A stretch of 64,000 nt of DNA, taken from positions 1-64,000 of the forward strand of contig JAIXOX010000013.1 in the NCBI GenBank assembly GCA_027486555.1. Reading direction: 5' to 3'. Positions 44,544-53,167 of the stretch are shown in pieces. Position numbers and translations under genes: made by a program. A model generated the notes under the pieces. The model did no database searches. It was given only the letters and a program-made list of their open reading frames with translations, and was not told the DNA's origin. Position 1 is the first letter of the stretch; the number at the start of each line of letters is the position of its first letter. The stretch comes from Comamonadaceae bacterium (GTDB lineage: Bacteria; Pseudomonadota; Gammaproteobacteria; Burkholderiales; Burkholderiaceae_C).

Positions 44544-45188
44544 ATGAAAATTCACGCAGACCCGATCACCGTCAATTGCAAAAAAGTGCTGGCAGGATTG
44601 CAGCTGATGGGTGCCCCCTACGAGTTGGTGCACGTTGACTACTTCAAGGGGGAGCAAAAACTGGAACCCTTTGTCAGTCTGAACCCCAACGCGTCTTTGC
44701 CAGCCATGGTCGACGGCGATTTGGAGCTCTGGGAGTCCAACGCCATCTTGCAGTACGCGGCAGACAAAACAGGCCACGCATCATCGTACCCCCAGGATTT
44801 GAAAACCCGTGCCGACATCAACCGCTGGTTGCTGTGGGAGTCTTCCAGCTGGTTTCCAAGCTGTTATGTCTTCCTGGTGGAAAACTGCGTCAAGCCACTG
44901 CTGGGCGGCGCGCCTGACCCGGAAGTTCTGGCGGCGCAGGAGGCTCAGTTTCACAAGCTGGCGGGTATTTTGGACCAACGCCTGGCATCCAGCCGCTGGG
45001 TGTGTGGTGACCAAGTCACCATTGCAGACATCGCCTTGGCTGCCCCCTTGCATTTGCACGGTTGGCAAAAGTTGCCTTTGGGCCCCCACAAAAACCTGTC
45101 ACGCTGGCTGCTGCAAGACATCGAGGCCTTGCCTTGCTGGCAGAACACCATGGTGTACGAAGGCTTCACCACCCAAAAAACGAATTGA
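44544..45188 (+). CDS. Glutathione S-transferase family protein
   Basis: 214 residues: thioredoxin-fold domain with cis-Pro in NASLPAMVDGDLELWESNAI and a helical C-terminal domain with DQVTIADIALAAPLHL. Many such enzymes in catabolic operons carry out glutathione-dependent cleavage or isomerisation; the reaction here is unknown. GGAG precedes the ATG. First gene of the rightward arm, 8 bases before the oxygenase gene. Confidence 0.9.
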   Translation: MKIHADPITVNCKKVLAGLQLMGAPYELVHVDYFKGEQKLEPFVSLNPNASLPAMVDGDLELWESNAILQYAADKTGHASSYPQDLKTRADINRWLLWESSSWFPSCYVFLVENCVKPLLGGAPDPEVLAAQEAQFHKLAGILDQRLASSRWVCGDQVTIADIALAAPLHLHGWQKLPLGPHKNLSRWLLQDIEALPCWQNTMVYEGFTTQKTN

Positions 45189-45196
45189 CATCACCC

Positions 45197-46015
45197 ATGA
45201 CCGATTTGCACGCCGTCCGCGCGACTCTGAATTACTCCGAGGACAACGGCCAACCGCCGGATTATTATTTTTACGAACCCGACCCGAGCGTGAAGATCAA
45301 TCCGCCGGGGACGGACGTGCATGAGGTGGCCATTCACGATGCTTGGCCTTTGCGACATGACATCCGTCTGGACAAGGAGGGCTTTGAGTTGCATGACTTT
45401 GACCCCTCCTTCAAGGACTTTGCCGACGAAGCGAAGGTCAAGCAGCTGTTCTATCAGCAGGTGGTGGATTTTGTGAAGGCCCACACCGGGGCCAAGCGGG
45501 TGGAGGTTTTTGACCACACCATCCGGCAGCGCTTGCCCGCCGATCTGAAGCAGCAAACCGAGATCCAAAGGCCCGCTGTCTTGTTGGTTCACAGCGATTA
45601 CACGGTCAAGAGTGGGCCGCAAAGGGTCCACGACATACTGCCCGATGACGCCCCGCAGCTGCTGCAAGGCCGGGTGGCTTTTTACAACGTGTGGAAGCCG
45701 CTGTACCAACGGGTTGAAGAGTTGCCCTTGGCCATGTGTGATGCCTCGACACACGACGAGGGCGACATGCTGCGCATGGAGCTCAAGTACCTGGACAGAA
45801 CGGGTGAAATTTACGTGATGCGGCATTCTCCCAAACACCGCTGGATGTTTTTTCCATTCATGGAGGCCCACCACGCCTTGTTGCTCAAAACCTATGACTC
45901 GGCCACCGATGGTCGCTGCCGGTTCATGGGGCATTCGGCTTTTGAGCACCCCGATACCGCGCCTGACGCCCTCAAACGCGAAAGCATCGAAGTGCGCACG
46001 ATGGCGTTTTTCTGA
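45197..46015 (+). CDS. CmcJ/NvfI-family oxygenase
   Basis: 272 residues from MTDLHAVRATLNYSEDNGQP. VHSDYTVKSGPQR supplies an HxD pair (His132, Asp134), and MGHSAFEHP, just before RESIEVRTMAFF, supplies a third histidine (His246), a plausible Fe(II) triad. LAMCDAST and SPKHRWMFFP are also family segments. Known relatives act in cephamycin and fungal meroterpenoid biosynthesis, so presence in a catabolic operon is unusual. The start follows the GST stop by eight bases. Confidence 0.82.
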   Translation: MTDLHAVRATLNYSEDNGQPPDYYFYEPDPSVKINPPGTDVHEVAIHDAWPLRHDIRLDKEGFELHDFDPSFKDFADEAKVKQLFYQQVVDFVKAHTGAKRVEVFDHTIRQRLPADLKQQTEIQRPAVLLVHSDYTVKSGPQRVHDILPDDAPQLLQGRVAFYNVWKPLYQRVEELPLAMCDASTHDEGDMLRMELKYLDRTGEIYVMRHSPKHRWMFFPFMEAHHALLLKTYDSATDGRCRFMGHSAFEHPDTAPDALKRESIEVRTMAFF

Positions 46016-46087
46016 ACGGTTTTGCCTTGTGGCGGGCAAGCAAGCGCCCTACGATGCTGGCTTCTTCCTTTTTAGCAGACTTGACCC

Positions 46088-47356
46088 ATGAGCCAGCCTG
46101 GTGCGCGTTCCGAATTCACAGCCCGGTATTTCGTTGAAAGCACGGTGCCCTCCGACAAAGTGGCCGAAATCATTGCCGGAGAGCAGTCCAGTGGCACCTT
46201 TGTCACCTTGCCGGGCGAAACCGCGCAATTGAAAGAGCGCTCGCGTGCCCGGGTCACCCGTGTGCTGCCGATGTCGGCCAGCGCGCAGCCCACGCTGCAC
46301 AGTGCTGTGCTGCAGCGCCAGGGGCTGAACAGGCCTTTTGAGCGGGCCGAAATCGAGATTGCGTTTCCGGTGGACAACGTGGGGGCCAATTTGCCTTCGC
46401 TCTTGGCCACGGTGGCGGGCAATTTGTTTGAGCTCGGTGAGGTCACGGCTTTGCGCTTGCTCGATCTGGATTTGTCGCCTGCTTATGCCGCAGAGTTTCA
46501 GGGGCCTGCGTTTGGCATCGAGGGCACGCGCCAGTTGGCGGGTGTGCACGGGCGACCCTTGGTGGGCACGATCGTCAAACCCAGCATTGGCTTGAGTGCC
46601 GAGCAAACGGCGCAGTTGGTGGATTCGCTGTGCGCTGCGGGGATTGATTTCATCAAGGACGATGAATTGATGGCCAATGCGCCTTACGAGCCGTTTGCTG
46701 CGCGGCTGGCGGCGGTGATGCCGGTGCTGCACCGCCATGCCGATCGTTTGGGGCGCATGCCGATGTATGCCTTCAATGTGTCAGGCTCGATCGATGACAT
46801 GCTCCGCCAAAGCGATGCTGTGGCGGTTGCCGGCGGCACCTGTGTCATGGTCAGCGTCAATTGGGTGGGTTTTGCCGGGGTGGAGCATTTGCGCAAGAAC
46901 ACCGCTTTGCCCATTCATGGCCACCGCAATGGTTGGGGCGCCTTGACGCGCCACCCCGGCTTGGGGTTTTCTTTTGCGGCCTACCAAAAGTTGTGGCGGC
47001 TGGCGGGGGTGGACCATTTGCATGTGAATGGCCCCAGCAGCAAATTTTGGGAGCCCGATGCGTCGGTGTTTGCCAATGCGCAGGACTGCTTGCGTCCGTT
47101 TGCAGGCTTGCTGCCTTTGATGCCTGTTTTTTCTTCTGGTCAGTGGGCCGGGTTGGCCCCGGAAATTTACCGACAGCTGGCCTCTTGCGACCTGATGCAT
47201 TTGGCTGGTGGGGGCATCATTGGCCACCCCGATGGCACCGCCGCCGGTGTGCAAAGCATGCGCCAGGCTTGGGAGGCGGCCGTTGCGGGTGTGGACCTGC
47301 AGCAGGCCGCCGTCAGTCACAGCGCTTTGGCCCGGGCTTTGTCGCATTTTGGGTGA
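46088..47356 (+). CDS. RuBisCO-like protein (form IV type)
   Basis: 422 residues. N-terminal alpha/beta domain, then the barrel with GTIVKPSIGL (Lys164, equivalent to RuBisCO Lys175), FIKDDE (Lys190, Asp192, Glu193: the metal/carbamate site), HGHRNGWGA (His279, Arg280), NGPSSKFWE (Lys319 in the loop-6 position), FSSGQW and AGGGIIGHPDG (phosphate site). Together with the DUF1537 kinase eight bases downstream it probably acts on a phosphorylated 3-oxo sugar acid, by decarboxylation or C-C hydrolysis, as described for apionate pathway RuBisCO-like proteins. CO2 fixation is not implied. Confidence 0.92.
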   Translation: MSQPGARSEFTARYFVESTVPSDKVAEIIAGEQSSGTFVTLPGETAQLKERSRARVTRVLPMSASAQPTLHSAVLQRQGLNRPFERAEIEIAFPVDNVGANLPSLLATVAGNLFELGEVTALRLLDLDLSPAYAAEFQGPAFGIEGTRQLAGVHGRPLVGTIVKPSIGLSAEQTAQLVDSLCAAGIDFIKDDELMANAPYEPFAARLAAVMPVLHRHADRLGRMPMYAFNVSGSIDDMLRQSDAVAVAGGTCVMVSVNWVGFAGVEHLRKNTALPIHGHRNGWGALTRHPGLGFSFAAYQKLWRLAGVDHLHVNGPSSKFWEPDASVFANAQDCLRPFAGLLPLMPVFSSGQWAGLAPEIYRQLASCDLMHLAGGGIIGHPDGTAAGVQSMRQAWEAAVAGVDLQQAAVSHSALARALSHFG

Positions 47357-47364
47357 GCTGACGC

Positions 47365-48777
47365 ATGACTGAACCCACACCCACACCAGCCAACGCCATG
47401 CGGCTGGCTTTTTATGGCGACGATTTCACAGGCTCGACCGATGCGCTGGAGGTACTGAGCTTTGCGGGGCTTCGTTGCGCCTTGTTTTTGCAGGTGCCCA
47501 GTGCGGCCTTGCTCGAGGCCTTGGGGCCGTTTGACGCCGTGGGCGTTGCCGGTCACAGCCGCGCCATGAGCCCGGAAGAAATGGACGAGCAGTTGCCGCC
47601 TGTTTTGGCCGCTTTGGCCCGGTTGCCGGTGCCCTTGGTGCATTACAAGGTGTGCTCGACTTTTGACAGCCATCCCGATGTGGGCAGCATCGGGCATGTG
47701 ATGGATTTGGCGCGCCAGGCCTTTGGTCCCGGGGTGATTCCGGTGGTGGCGGCCAACCCGGCCTTGGCCCGTTATTGCGTTTTTGGGCACTTGTTTGCGC
47801 GTTCGGCAACAGATGGCCAGGTGCATCGAATTGACCGCCATCCCATCATGCGTGTGCATCCTGTGACGCCCATGACCGAGTCTGACCTGGCCAAGCATCT
47901 GTCCATGCAAACGCGCCAAACGGTGGCGGGTGTCACGCTGCCCGTTTTTGAGCGGTCTGAGGCGCAACAAGATGCCGAGGTGGACGCCTTGCTGGCGTCG
48001 TCCTGCGAGGCTTTGCTGTTCGATGGCACCCGGCCGGAACACCTGACGGCCACCGGGCGGCATTTGTCGCGTTTGTCGGCTTTGAGCCCGGGGCCGATGT
48101 TTGCAGTGGGCTCCTCGGGCCTGGAGTACGCCCTGACGCAATGGTGGCGTCAAGGTTCCCATACGCCATGGCCTGCGCAGGCCGCGTCTTTTGAAGGGTT
48201 TGCGGACGTTCCTCAGGTGTTGGTGGTGTCGGCCAGTGCTTCGGCCTTGAGCGCGCAGCAGGTCGATGTGGCCGTGCAGGCGGGCTTTGCCGAGGTGGCT
48301 TTGGATGTGTGTGCATGGCTCACGCAGCGCGAGCTGGCCTTGGCGGACATGGCCCAAGTGATCGTGTCGGCTTGGCACAGCGGGCGCAGCGTGGTGGTGC
48401 ACACGGCGCGCGGCACGGGGGATGCGCGCTTCGCTCAATTGCGCGAGCGTTTGATGGCCTCGGGGCTGTCTCAGGCGCAGGCTGCGCTGCAAGGCGGGCG
48501 TTTGGTGGGCGAGTGCTTGGGTGAGTTGACCGAGCGGGTGTTGCAAACCGTGGAGGTGCGACGTTTGCTGCTGTCGGGTGGCGACACATCGAGCGCCATC
48601 ATGCAGCGGCTGGGCCCGCAGGCTTTGCAGGTGCTGGCACGCTTGGCGCCGGGTGCGCCTTTGTGCAAGCTCTTGTCCGACAAGCCCCATTTGCGCCAGC
48701 TCGAGGTCGCCTTGAAAGGCGGTCAAATGGGGTCGGCTGATTTTTTTGTCCAGGCTTTAAGGGGGCGCGAGGTTTGA
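47365..48777 (+). CDS. Four-carbon acid sugar kinase family protein (DUF1537)
   Basis: 470 residues. N-terminal domain begins LAFYGDDFTGSTDALE (Asp19, Asp20, Thr22 contact the sugar acid in the family); the C-terminal nucleotide-binding domain ends with LLSGGDTSSAIM and ALKGGQMGSADFF. Known members phosphorylate erythronate, threonate or 3-oxo-isoapionate (OtnK, DtnK, OiaK). Its immediate RuBisCO-like neighbour favours an OiaK-like role, which is inference. Confidence 0.92.
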   Translation: MTEPTPTPANAMRLAFYGDDFTGSTDALEVLSFAGLRCALFLQVPSAALLEALGPFDAVGVAGHSRAMSPEEMDEQLPPVLAALARLPVPLVHYKVCSTFDSHPDVGSIGHVMDLARQAFGPGVIPVVAANPALARYCVFGHLFARSATDGQVHRIDRHPIMRVHPVTPMTESDLAKHLSMQTRQTVAGVTLPVFERSEAQQDAEVDALLASSCEALLFDGTRPEHLTATGRHLSRLSALSPGPMFAVGSSGLEYALTQWWRQGSHTPWPAQAASFEGFADVPQVLVVSASASALSAQQVDVAVQAGFAEVALDVCAWLTQRELALADMAQVIVSAWHSGRSVVVHTARGTGDARFAQLRERLMASGLSQAQAALQGGRLVGECLGELTERVLQTVEVRRLLLSGGDTSSAIMQRLGPQALQVLARLAPGAPLCKLLSDKPHLRQLEVALKGGQMGSADFFVQALRGREV

Positions 48778-48833
48778 ACGCGGTTGCCGCGGTCGAACTG
48801 GGTGTTCTGTTGGCCAATGAATAGAGGGTGTGT

Positions 48834-49607
48834 ATGACGTTGTCAGCTTCAAATGGGCGTGTGGCCCTGGTGACCGGTGGGGCCAAAGGGATTGGCGCTG
48901 AAGTGGGTCATGCTTTGGCCGCCAAGGGGTTCAAGGTTTGGGTGGCCGACAAAGATGTACAAAGTGCACAGGCTTGGGCGGCAGCGCTGCAACAGCAAGG
49001 GGGGCAAGCCCAAGCCGTGTTGCTGGATGTGGCCGATCCGGCCTCGGTGGCGCAGGTGTTTGCGGCCGTGGAGGCGCAAGATGGGCGCTGTGATGTGCTG
49101 GTCAACAGTGCTGGCATCGCCAAGGTTTTCCCCTTCCTAGATTTCCCTTTGGACAACTTCGTAGCCACCATGGCGGTCAATGTGACGGGGACTTTGCTGT
49201 GCGCCCAACACGCCGCCCGGCTGATGTTGCCTCAGCGTTGGGGTCGCATTGTGAACATCGCTTCGGTGGCGGGTTTGCGGGCGGTGGGCAAGGGGCGAAC
49301 GGCCTATGGCACCTCCAAAGGGGCGGTGGTGGCCTTGACCCGGCAAATGGCGGTGGAGTTGGCCGAGCATGGCATCACGGCCAATGCGGTGTGCCCCGGA
49401 CCGGTGGACACGCCCATGACGCGCGAGTTGCACTCCGAGCAGTTTCGCGTCGAATACGCCAAGGCCATTCCCATGGCGCGGTATGGCCTGACCAGCGAGA
49501 TTGCGGCGGCGGTGATGTACCTGGTGTCTGATGAAGCCAGCTATACCACGGGTGTGGCTTTGCCGGTCGATGGCGGTTTCATGTCGGCCGGTGCGCCAGG
49601 CTTGTGA
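48834..49607 (+). CDS. Short-chain dehydrogenase/reductase
   Basis: 257 residues from the ATG at 48834, with AGAGGG close upstream; a GTG at 48828 is possible. TGGAKGIG, NSAG, NIASVAGL and YGTSK are intact. Likely oxidises the substrate before or after the kinase step. Similar to the SDR at 41667, suggesting that the two arms process related hydroxyls. Confidence 0.9.
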   Translation: MTLSASNGRVALVTGGAKGIGAEVGHALAAKGFKVWVADKDVQSAQAWAAALQQQGGQAQAVLLDVADPASVAQVFAAVEAQDGRCDVLVNSAGIAKVFPFLDFPLDNFVATMAVNVTGTLLCAQHAARLMLPQRWGRIVNIASVAGLRAVGKGRTAYGTSKGAVVALTRQMAVELAEHGITANAVCPGPVDTPMTRELHSEQFRVEYAKAIPMARYGLTSEIAAAVMYLVSDEASYTTGVALPVDGGFMSAGAPGL

Positions 49608-49647
49608 GTGCGTGTTCATGCAAGGCCAGAGAGATAAGGAGTGACAG

Positions 49648-50538
49648 ATGCCGCCTGATATGAAGTTTGTGGATACCGATGTGTTGCGCATCGGCTACCA
49701 AGAGTGGAACCCGAGCGCCCAGCGCTCGGTGATTTTGTTGCACGGTTGGCCCGACAGTGTGCGCACTTGGTCGGGGGTGACGCCTTTGCTGGCAGAACAA
49801 GGCTGGCGTGTGGTGGTGCCAGCCTTGCGTGGGTTTTCGCCCACACGGTTTTTGCACCCTGAGACGCCGCGCAGTGGGCAGATTTCTGCCTTGGGTCGCG
49901 ATGTGCTCGATTTGATCGAGCGGCTGCACTTGAATCAACCGGCTTTGGTGGGCCATGACTGGGGTGCCCGTGCGGCCGCCAGCGCTTGTGCTTTGCGGCC
50001 GGGCGTGGCCAGCCACTTGGTCATGATGTCGGTGGCCTATGGCACCAATTTGCCCTCGCAAAATCTGTCGCTGACGCAGGTGCGCAACTATTGGTACCAC
50101 TGGTTCATGGCCACGCCCCGGGGGCAACGTGAGGTGCGTGAGCGGGGGACTGCCTTTGCCAAAATCATGTGGGACACCTGGTCGCCAGCCGGTTGGTATG
50201 ACGATCAGGAATTCGAGGCCACGGCCGAAGTGTTTGCCAACGAAGACTGGCCAGAGGTGACGCTTCACTCTTACCAGCACCGCTGGGGGCACGCCCCGGG
50301 CGATCCGCGTTATGCCGCCGAAGAAGAAGCTTTGAGCCGTGTCTTGCCCCTGGATGTGCCCACTTTGATGTTGCATGGCGGCGTGGATGGCGTGAACCCT
50401 GCGTCAACATCCGAGGGGCAAGCACCGCTTTTTCTCAACCGGTATGAACGCAAGGTGCTGCCCGCGTGTGGGCATTTTCCGCAGCGTGAAGACCCTCTAC
50501 AAGTGGCCCAAGAACTGATCCGGTTTTTGTCTGCCTGA
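49648..50538 (+). CDS. Alpha/beta hydrolase (epoxide hydrolase-like)
   Basis: 296 residues. HGWPDS (residues 32-37, oxyanion hole type of epoxide hydrolases), nucleophile Asp104 in VGHDWGARAA, and catalytic His276 in ACGHFPQRED. Aspartate rather than serine as nucleophile points to an epoxide hydrolase or dehalogenase rather than a simple esterase or lactonase. Last gene of the rightward arm. Confidence 0.87.
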   Translation: MPPDMKFVDTDVLRIGYQEWNPSAQRSVILLHGWPDSVRTWSGVTPLLAEQGWRVVVPALRGFSPTRFLHPETPRSGQISALGRDVLDLIERLHLNQPALVGHDWGARAAASACALRPGVASHLVMMSVAYGTNLPSQNLSLTQVRNYWYHWFMATPRGQREVRERGTAFAKIMWDTWSPAGWYDDQEFEATAEVFANEDWPEVTLHSYQHRWGHAPGDPRYAAEEEALSRVLPLDVPTLMLHGGVDGVNPASTSEGQAPLFLNRYERKVLPACGHFPQREDPLQVAQELIRFLSA

Positions 50539-50654
50539 ACGTTTGCAAACACCAACCGCAGCCTTTCGGTGGGCATGGCGCAGCGGGGTGTTGACTGGTG
50601 CAGGATGGTTTTGGGCGCGCAGGGCGGTACGGTCTTGGTGCGCACACTGAGAAA

Positions 50655-51494
50655 TCAGACCCGGTACAACTGGCTCATGCGGGCAATCTCGGCCTGCACC
50701 ATGGTGCGCAGGGCCAAGGGTTTGACCACTTCGACTTCACCACCAAAGCGCAAGATGTCGCCGATCAGTTCACGTTCGTCGGCGTAAGGCAGGCGCAGGG
50801 TGAAGCTGCCATCGGCGTTCAGTTGGCCTTGTTGCTGGGCATGCCAGCTTTCGTGTTTCACCCTCCCCGAGCGGGCTGCGCTGAAGCGCAATTCGGCCCA
50901 GTCTTTGGGGCTGCCGGCAAAGATGCCGTAGCCACCGTCGAGCTGGTGGCGCATGGCTTGCAGGTCGATGTTCTTGGCGTCCTTGTCCAGCACGGTGGCG
51001 TTTTCGATGGCGTCGATCGAGAAGCTGCGGACTTCTTTGCGCAGGTGGCACCAGGCGTCGGCATACCAGTTGTCGCGGTAGTGGATGAGTTGTTGTGGCG
51101 AGATGTCGCGCTCGATGGTTTGGCCGCTCAGCCGGTTGTGGTGCTGGATGCGCACTTGTTTGCGCTCGAAGGTGGCTTTGGCCACATGCTCAAAAGCCGT
51201 CAGCGGCAGGTGGCGTTTGCCAGCGTGTACGGCTCGCACACGTTGGGTCAGCAGTTGCGGGTCCAGGCCTTGGTGGCTGAGCATGTCATCGAGCCGCTTG
51301 CGCAAGGGCTGAAGCTTGGGGCCAAGCAGGCCGGGGTTGAGCTGCTCGATCATGGTCTGGATGGTCATGAGCGCGAGGATTTCGTCCTGGCTGAACCAAA
51401 AACCGGGAAGTTCGGTGGCGTTGTCGGGTTTTTCAAGCCGGTAGCCGCTCAATTCGCGGTCAAACACAATGGGGGAGTTGAGCCGGTCACGCAT
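50655..51494 (-). pseudogene. WYL-domain regulator lacking its N-terminal HTH
   Basis: The frame from 51494 (279 codons) begins MRDRLNSPIVFDRELSGYRL, which in complete relatives follows the DeoR-type winged helix. The helix-turn-helix part, about 40-50 residues, is gone; REP-like repeats begin within 15 bases of the break. The WYL domain (RISPQQL-type region around YADAWCHLRKEVRSFSIDAI) and C-terminal extension are intact, so it may still be expressed as a DNA-binding-deficient protein. Confidence 0.7.
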
Positions 51495-51507
51495 GTCGTC
51501 CGTGTGG

Positions 51508-51722
51508 GAGCCCCGCCCCCGGGGCGATGCCTGCCTTATCTAGGAGCCCCGCCCTCGGGGCGATGGGTGGTGGTCTGCGAGGCATATCGCGACGAGGGCG
51601 TCGCTCCTACAGGGGAAGTGCCGGCCTTTGTGGCCATGCAGGGGAATGCCTGCCATTTGTAGGAGCCCCGCCCCCGGGGCGATGGGTCGTGGTCTGCGCG
51701 CCATATCGCTGCGGCGCGCATC
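51508..51722. repeat. REP-like palindromic repeats, one full and two partial copies
   Basis: Same family as at 47-236 and 18457-18666, in the opposite orientation: partial 51508-51530, full unit 51540-51611, partial 51658-51722. Right-arm GGAGCCCCGCC sequences and GGTCTGC middles are clear. They separate the truncated WYL gene from brnA. Confidence 0.85.
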
Positions 51723-51742
51723 CCAACAAGAAAGGACGCTTG

Positions 51743-52117
51743 ATGCCCAAAACACGAATTAAACCCACCGCGACGGATTGGGATCGCGTCAAGCGAGAGG
51801 CTTTGCAGGATGCGCCGATTGCACATGGTGCAGCCGATGGTCCTTATGACCCCAATGATGCGGCAGCAGTGGCCGCATATTGGCAACAAGCGAACATCAA
51901 GCGGGGGCGCGGTCGGCCGACCGGAGCCGTGAAGCGTCCTGCGCTGAACATGCGGATTGACGCCGATGTCCTCGAAGCTTTCAAGGCGACGGGACAAGGC
52001 TGGCAAACCCGCATCAATGCGGCATTGCGCCAAGCCGTCGCACATGGCTTTTCTAAAGCGCAGTGCCTCTTAAAGATCGTTGCGCAAAAAAAGGGGCAGC
52101 AGACCGTGACCTGCTGA
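51743..52117 (+). CDS. BrnA-family antitoxin
   Basis: 124 residues from MPKTRIKPTATDWDRVKREA, with AAAGGA upstream. C-terminal ALNMRIDADVLEAFKATGQG followed by WQTRINAALRQAV is the ribbon-helix-helix signature of BrnA. The usual BrnT toxin gene just upstream is absent; instead REP-like repeats lie there. Orphan antitoxin or a regulator in its own right. Confidence 0.8.
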   Translation: MPKTRIKPTATDWDRVKREALQDAPIAHGAADGPYDPNDAAAVAAYWQQANIKRGRGRPTGAVKRPALNMRIDADVLEAFKATGQGWQTRINAALRQAVAHGFSKAQCLLKIVAQKKGQQTVTC

Positions 52118-52128
52118 CCTTTCAAAAA

Positions 52129-53133
52129 TCAAACCTTCGCGTGGTAACTGGTCACGCGCTCAACTTCGTTTTTGGAGCCGAGCATGACGCTCACGCGTTC
52201 GTGCAGTTGGCTCGGTTGCAGGTCGAGGATGCGGGTCTTGCCGTTGGTGGCGGCACCACCGGCTTGCTCGACCAGCCAGCTCATGGGGTTGGCTTCGTAC
52301 ATCAGGCGCAGCTTGCCGGCTTTGTGCGGTTCGCGCTTGTCCCAGGGGTACATGAAGACGCCGCCACGGGTCAGGATGCGGTGCACATCGGCCACCATGC
52401 TGGCGACCCAGCGCATGTTGAAGTCCTTGCCGCGTGGGCCTTCTTTGCCTTGCAGGCATTCGTCGATGTAGCGGCGCACGGGCTCGTCCCAGTGGCGCAT
52501 ATTGCTCATGTTGATGGCGAACTCTTTGGTATCGGCAGGAATTTGCACGTCTTCATGGGTGAGCACAAAAGAGCCTTGCTCGCGGTCCAGGGTGAACATG
52601 ACCACGCCGTCGCCCACGGTGAGCACCAGGGTGGTTTGCGGTCCATACACGCAATAGCCTGCGGCCACTTGCTGCTTGCCCGCTTGCAGGAAGTCCTGCT
52701 CGGTCACGCCTTGGCTGCCTTCGGGCTTTTTGAGCACGCTGAAGATGGTGCCGATGCTGACGTTGACGTCGATGTTCGAAGACCCGTCCAGAGGATCAAA
52801 CAGCAGCAGGTATTCGCCTTGCGGGTAGCGGTTGGGCACCAGGTAGATGCTGTCCATTTCTTCGGATGCCATGGCCGCGAGGTGTCCGCCCCATTCGTTG
52901 GCTTCAAGCAGCACTTCGTTGGCAATAATGTCGAGCTTCTTTTGCACCTCGCCTTGCACGTTCTCGCTTTCGGCCGTGCCCAACACGCCGCCCAAAGCAC
53001 CTTTGTTCACAGCGTGGCTGATGCTCTTGCAGGCTCGGGCCACCACTTCGAGCAGCAAGCGCAAGTCAGCCGGAATGTGGCCTTTGTCGCGTTGTTGCTC
53101 CACCAGGTAGCGGGAGAGGGAAATTTTGCTCAT
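52129..53133 (-). CDS. fbp: Fructose-1,6-bisphosphatase class I
   Basis: Gluconeogenic phosphatase, 334 residues from [18 protein letters not shown], with AAGGAAAG upstream. [20 protein letters not shown] is the metal-binding signature; the [20 protein letters not shown] region is also typical. It lies 34 bases after pepN and is probably in its operon. Confidence 0.96.
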   Translation of the reverse strand: MSKISLSRYLVEQQRDKGHIPADLRLLLEVVARACKSISHAVNKGALGGVLGTAESENVQGEVQKKLDIIANEVLLEANEWGGHLAAMASEEMDSIYLVPNRYPQGEYLLLFDPLDGSSNIDVNVSIGTIFSVLKKPEGSQGVTEQDFLQAGKQQVAAGYCVYGPQTTLVLTVGDGVVMFTLDREQGSFVLTHEDVQIPADTKEFAINMSNMRHWDEPVRRYIDECLQGKEGPRGKDFNMRWVASMVADVHRILTRGGVFMYPWDKREPHKAGKLRLMYEANPMSWLVEQAGGAATNGKTRILDLQPSQLHERVSVMLGSKNEVERVTSYHAKV

Positions 53134-53167
53134 GGACTTTCCTTGAATCGGTTTGGGCAGCGTCAGT

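Noticed and set aside
46088..47356. True RuBisCO for CO2 fixation
   Set aside because: The HGHRNGWGA, NGPSSKFWE and FSSGQW loops differ from form I-III sequences, there is no phosphoribulokinase or small subunit, and the neighbour is a DUF1537 kinase.
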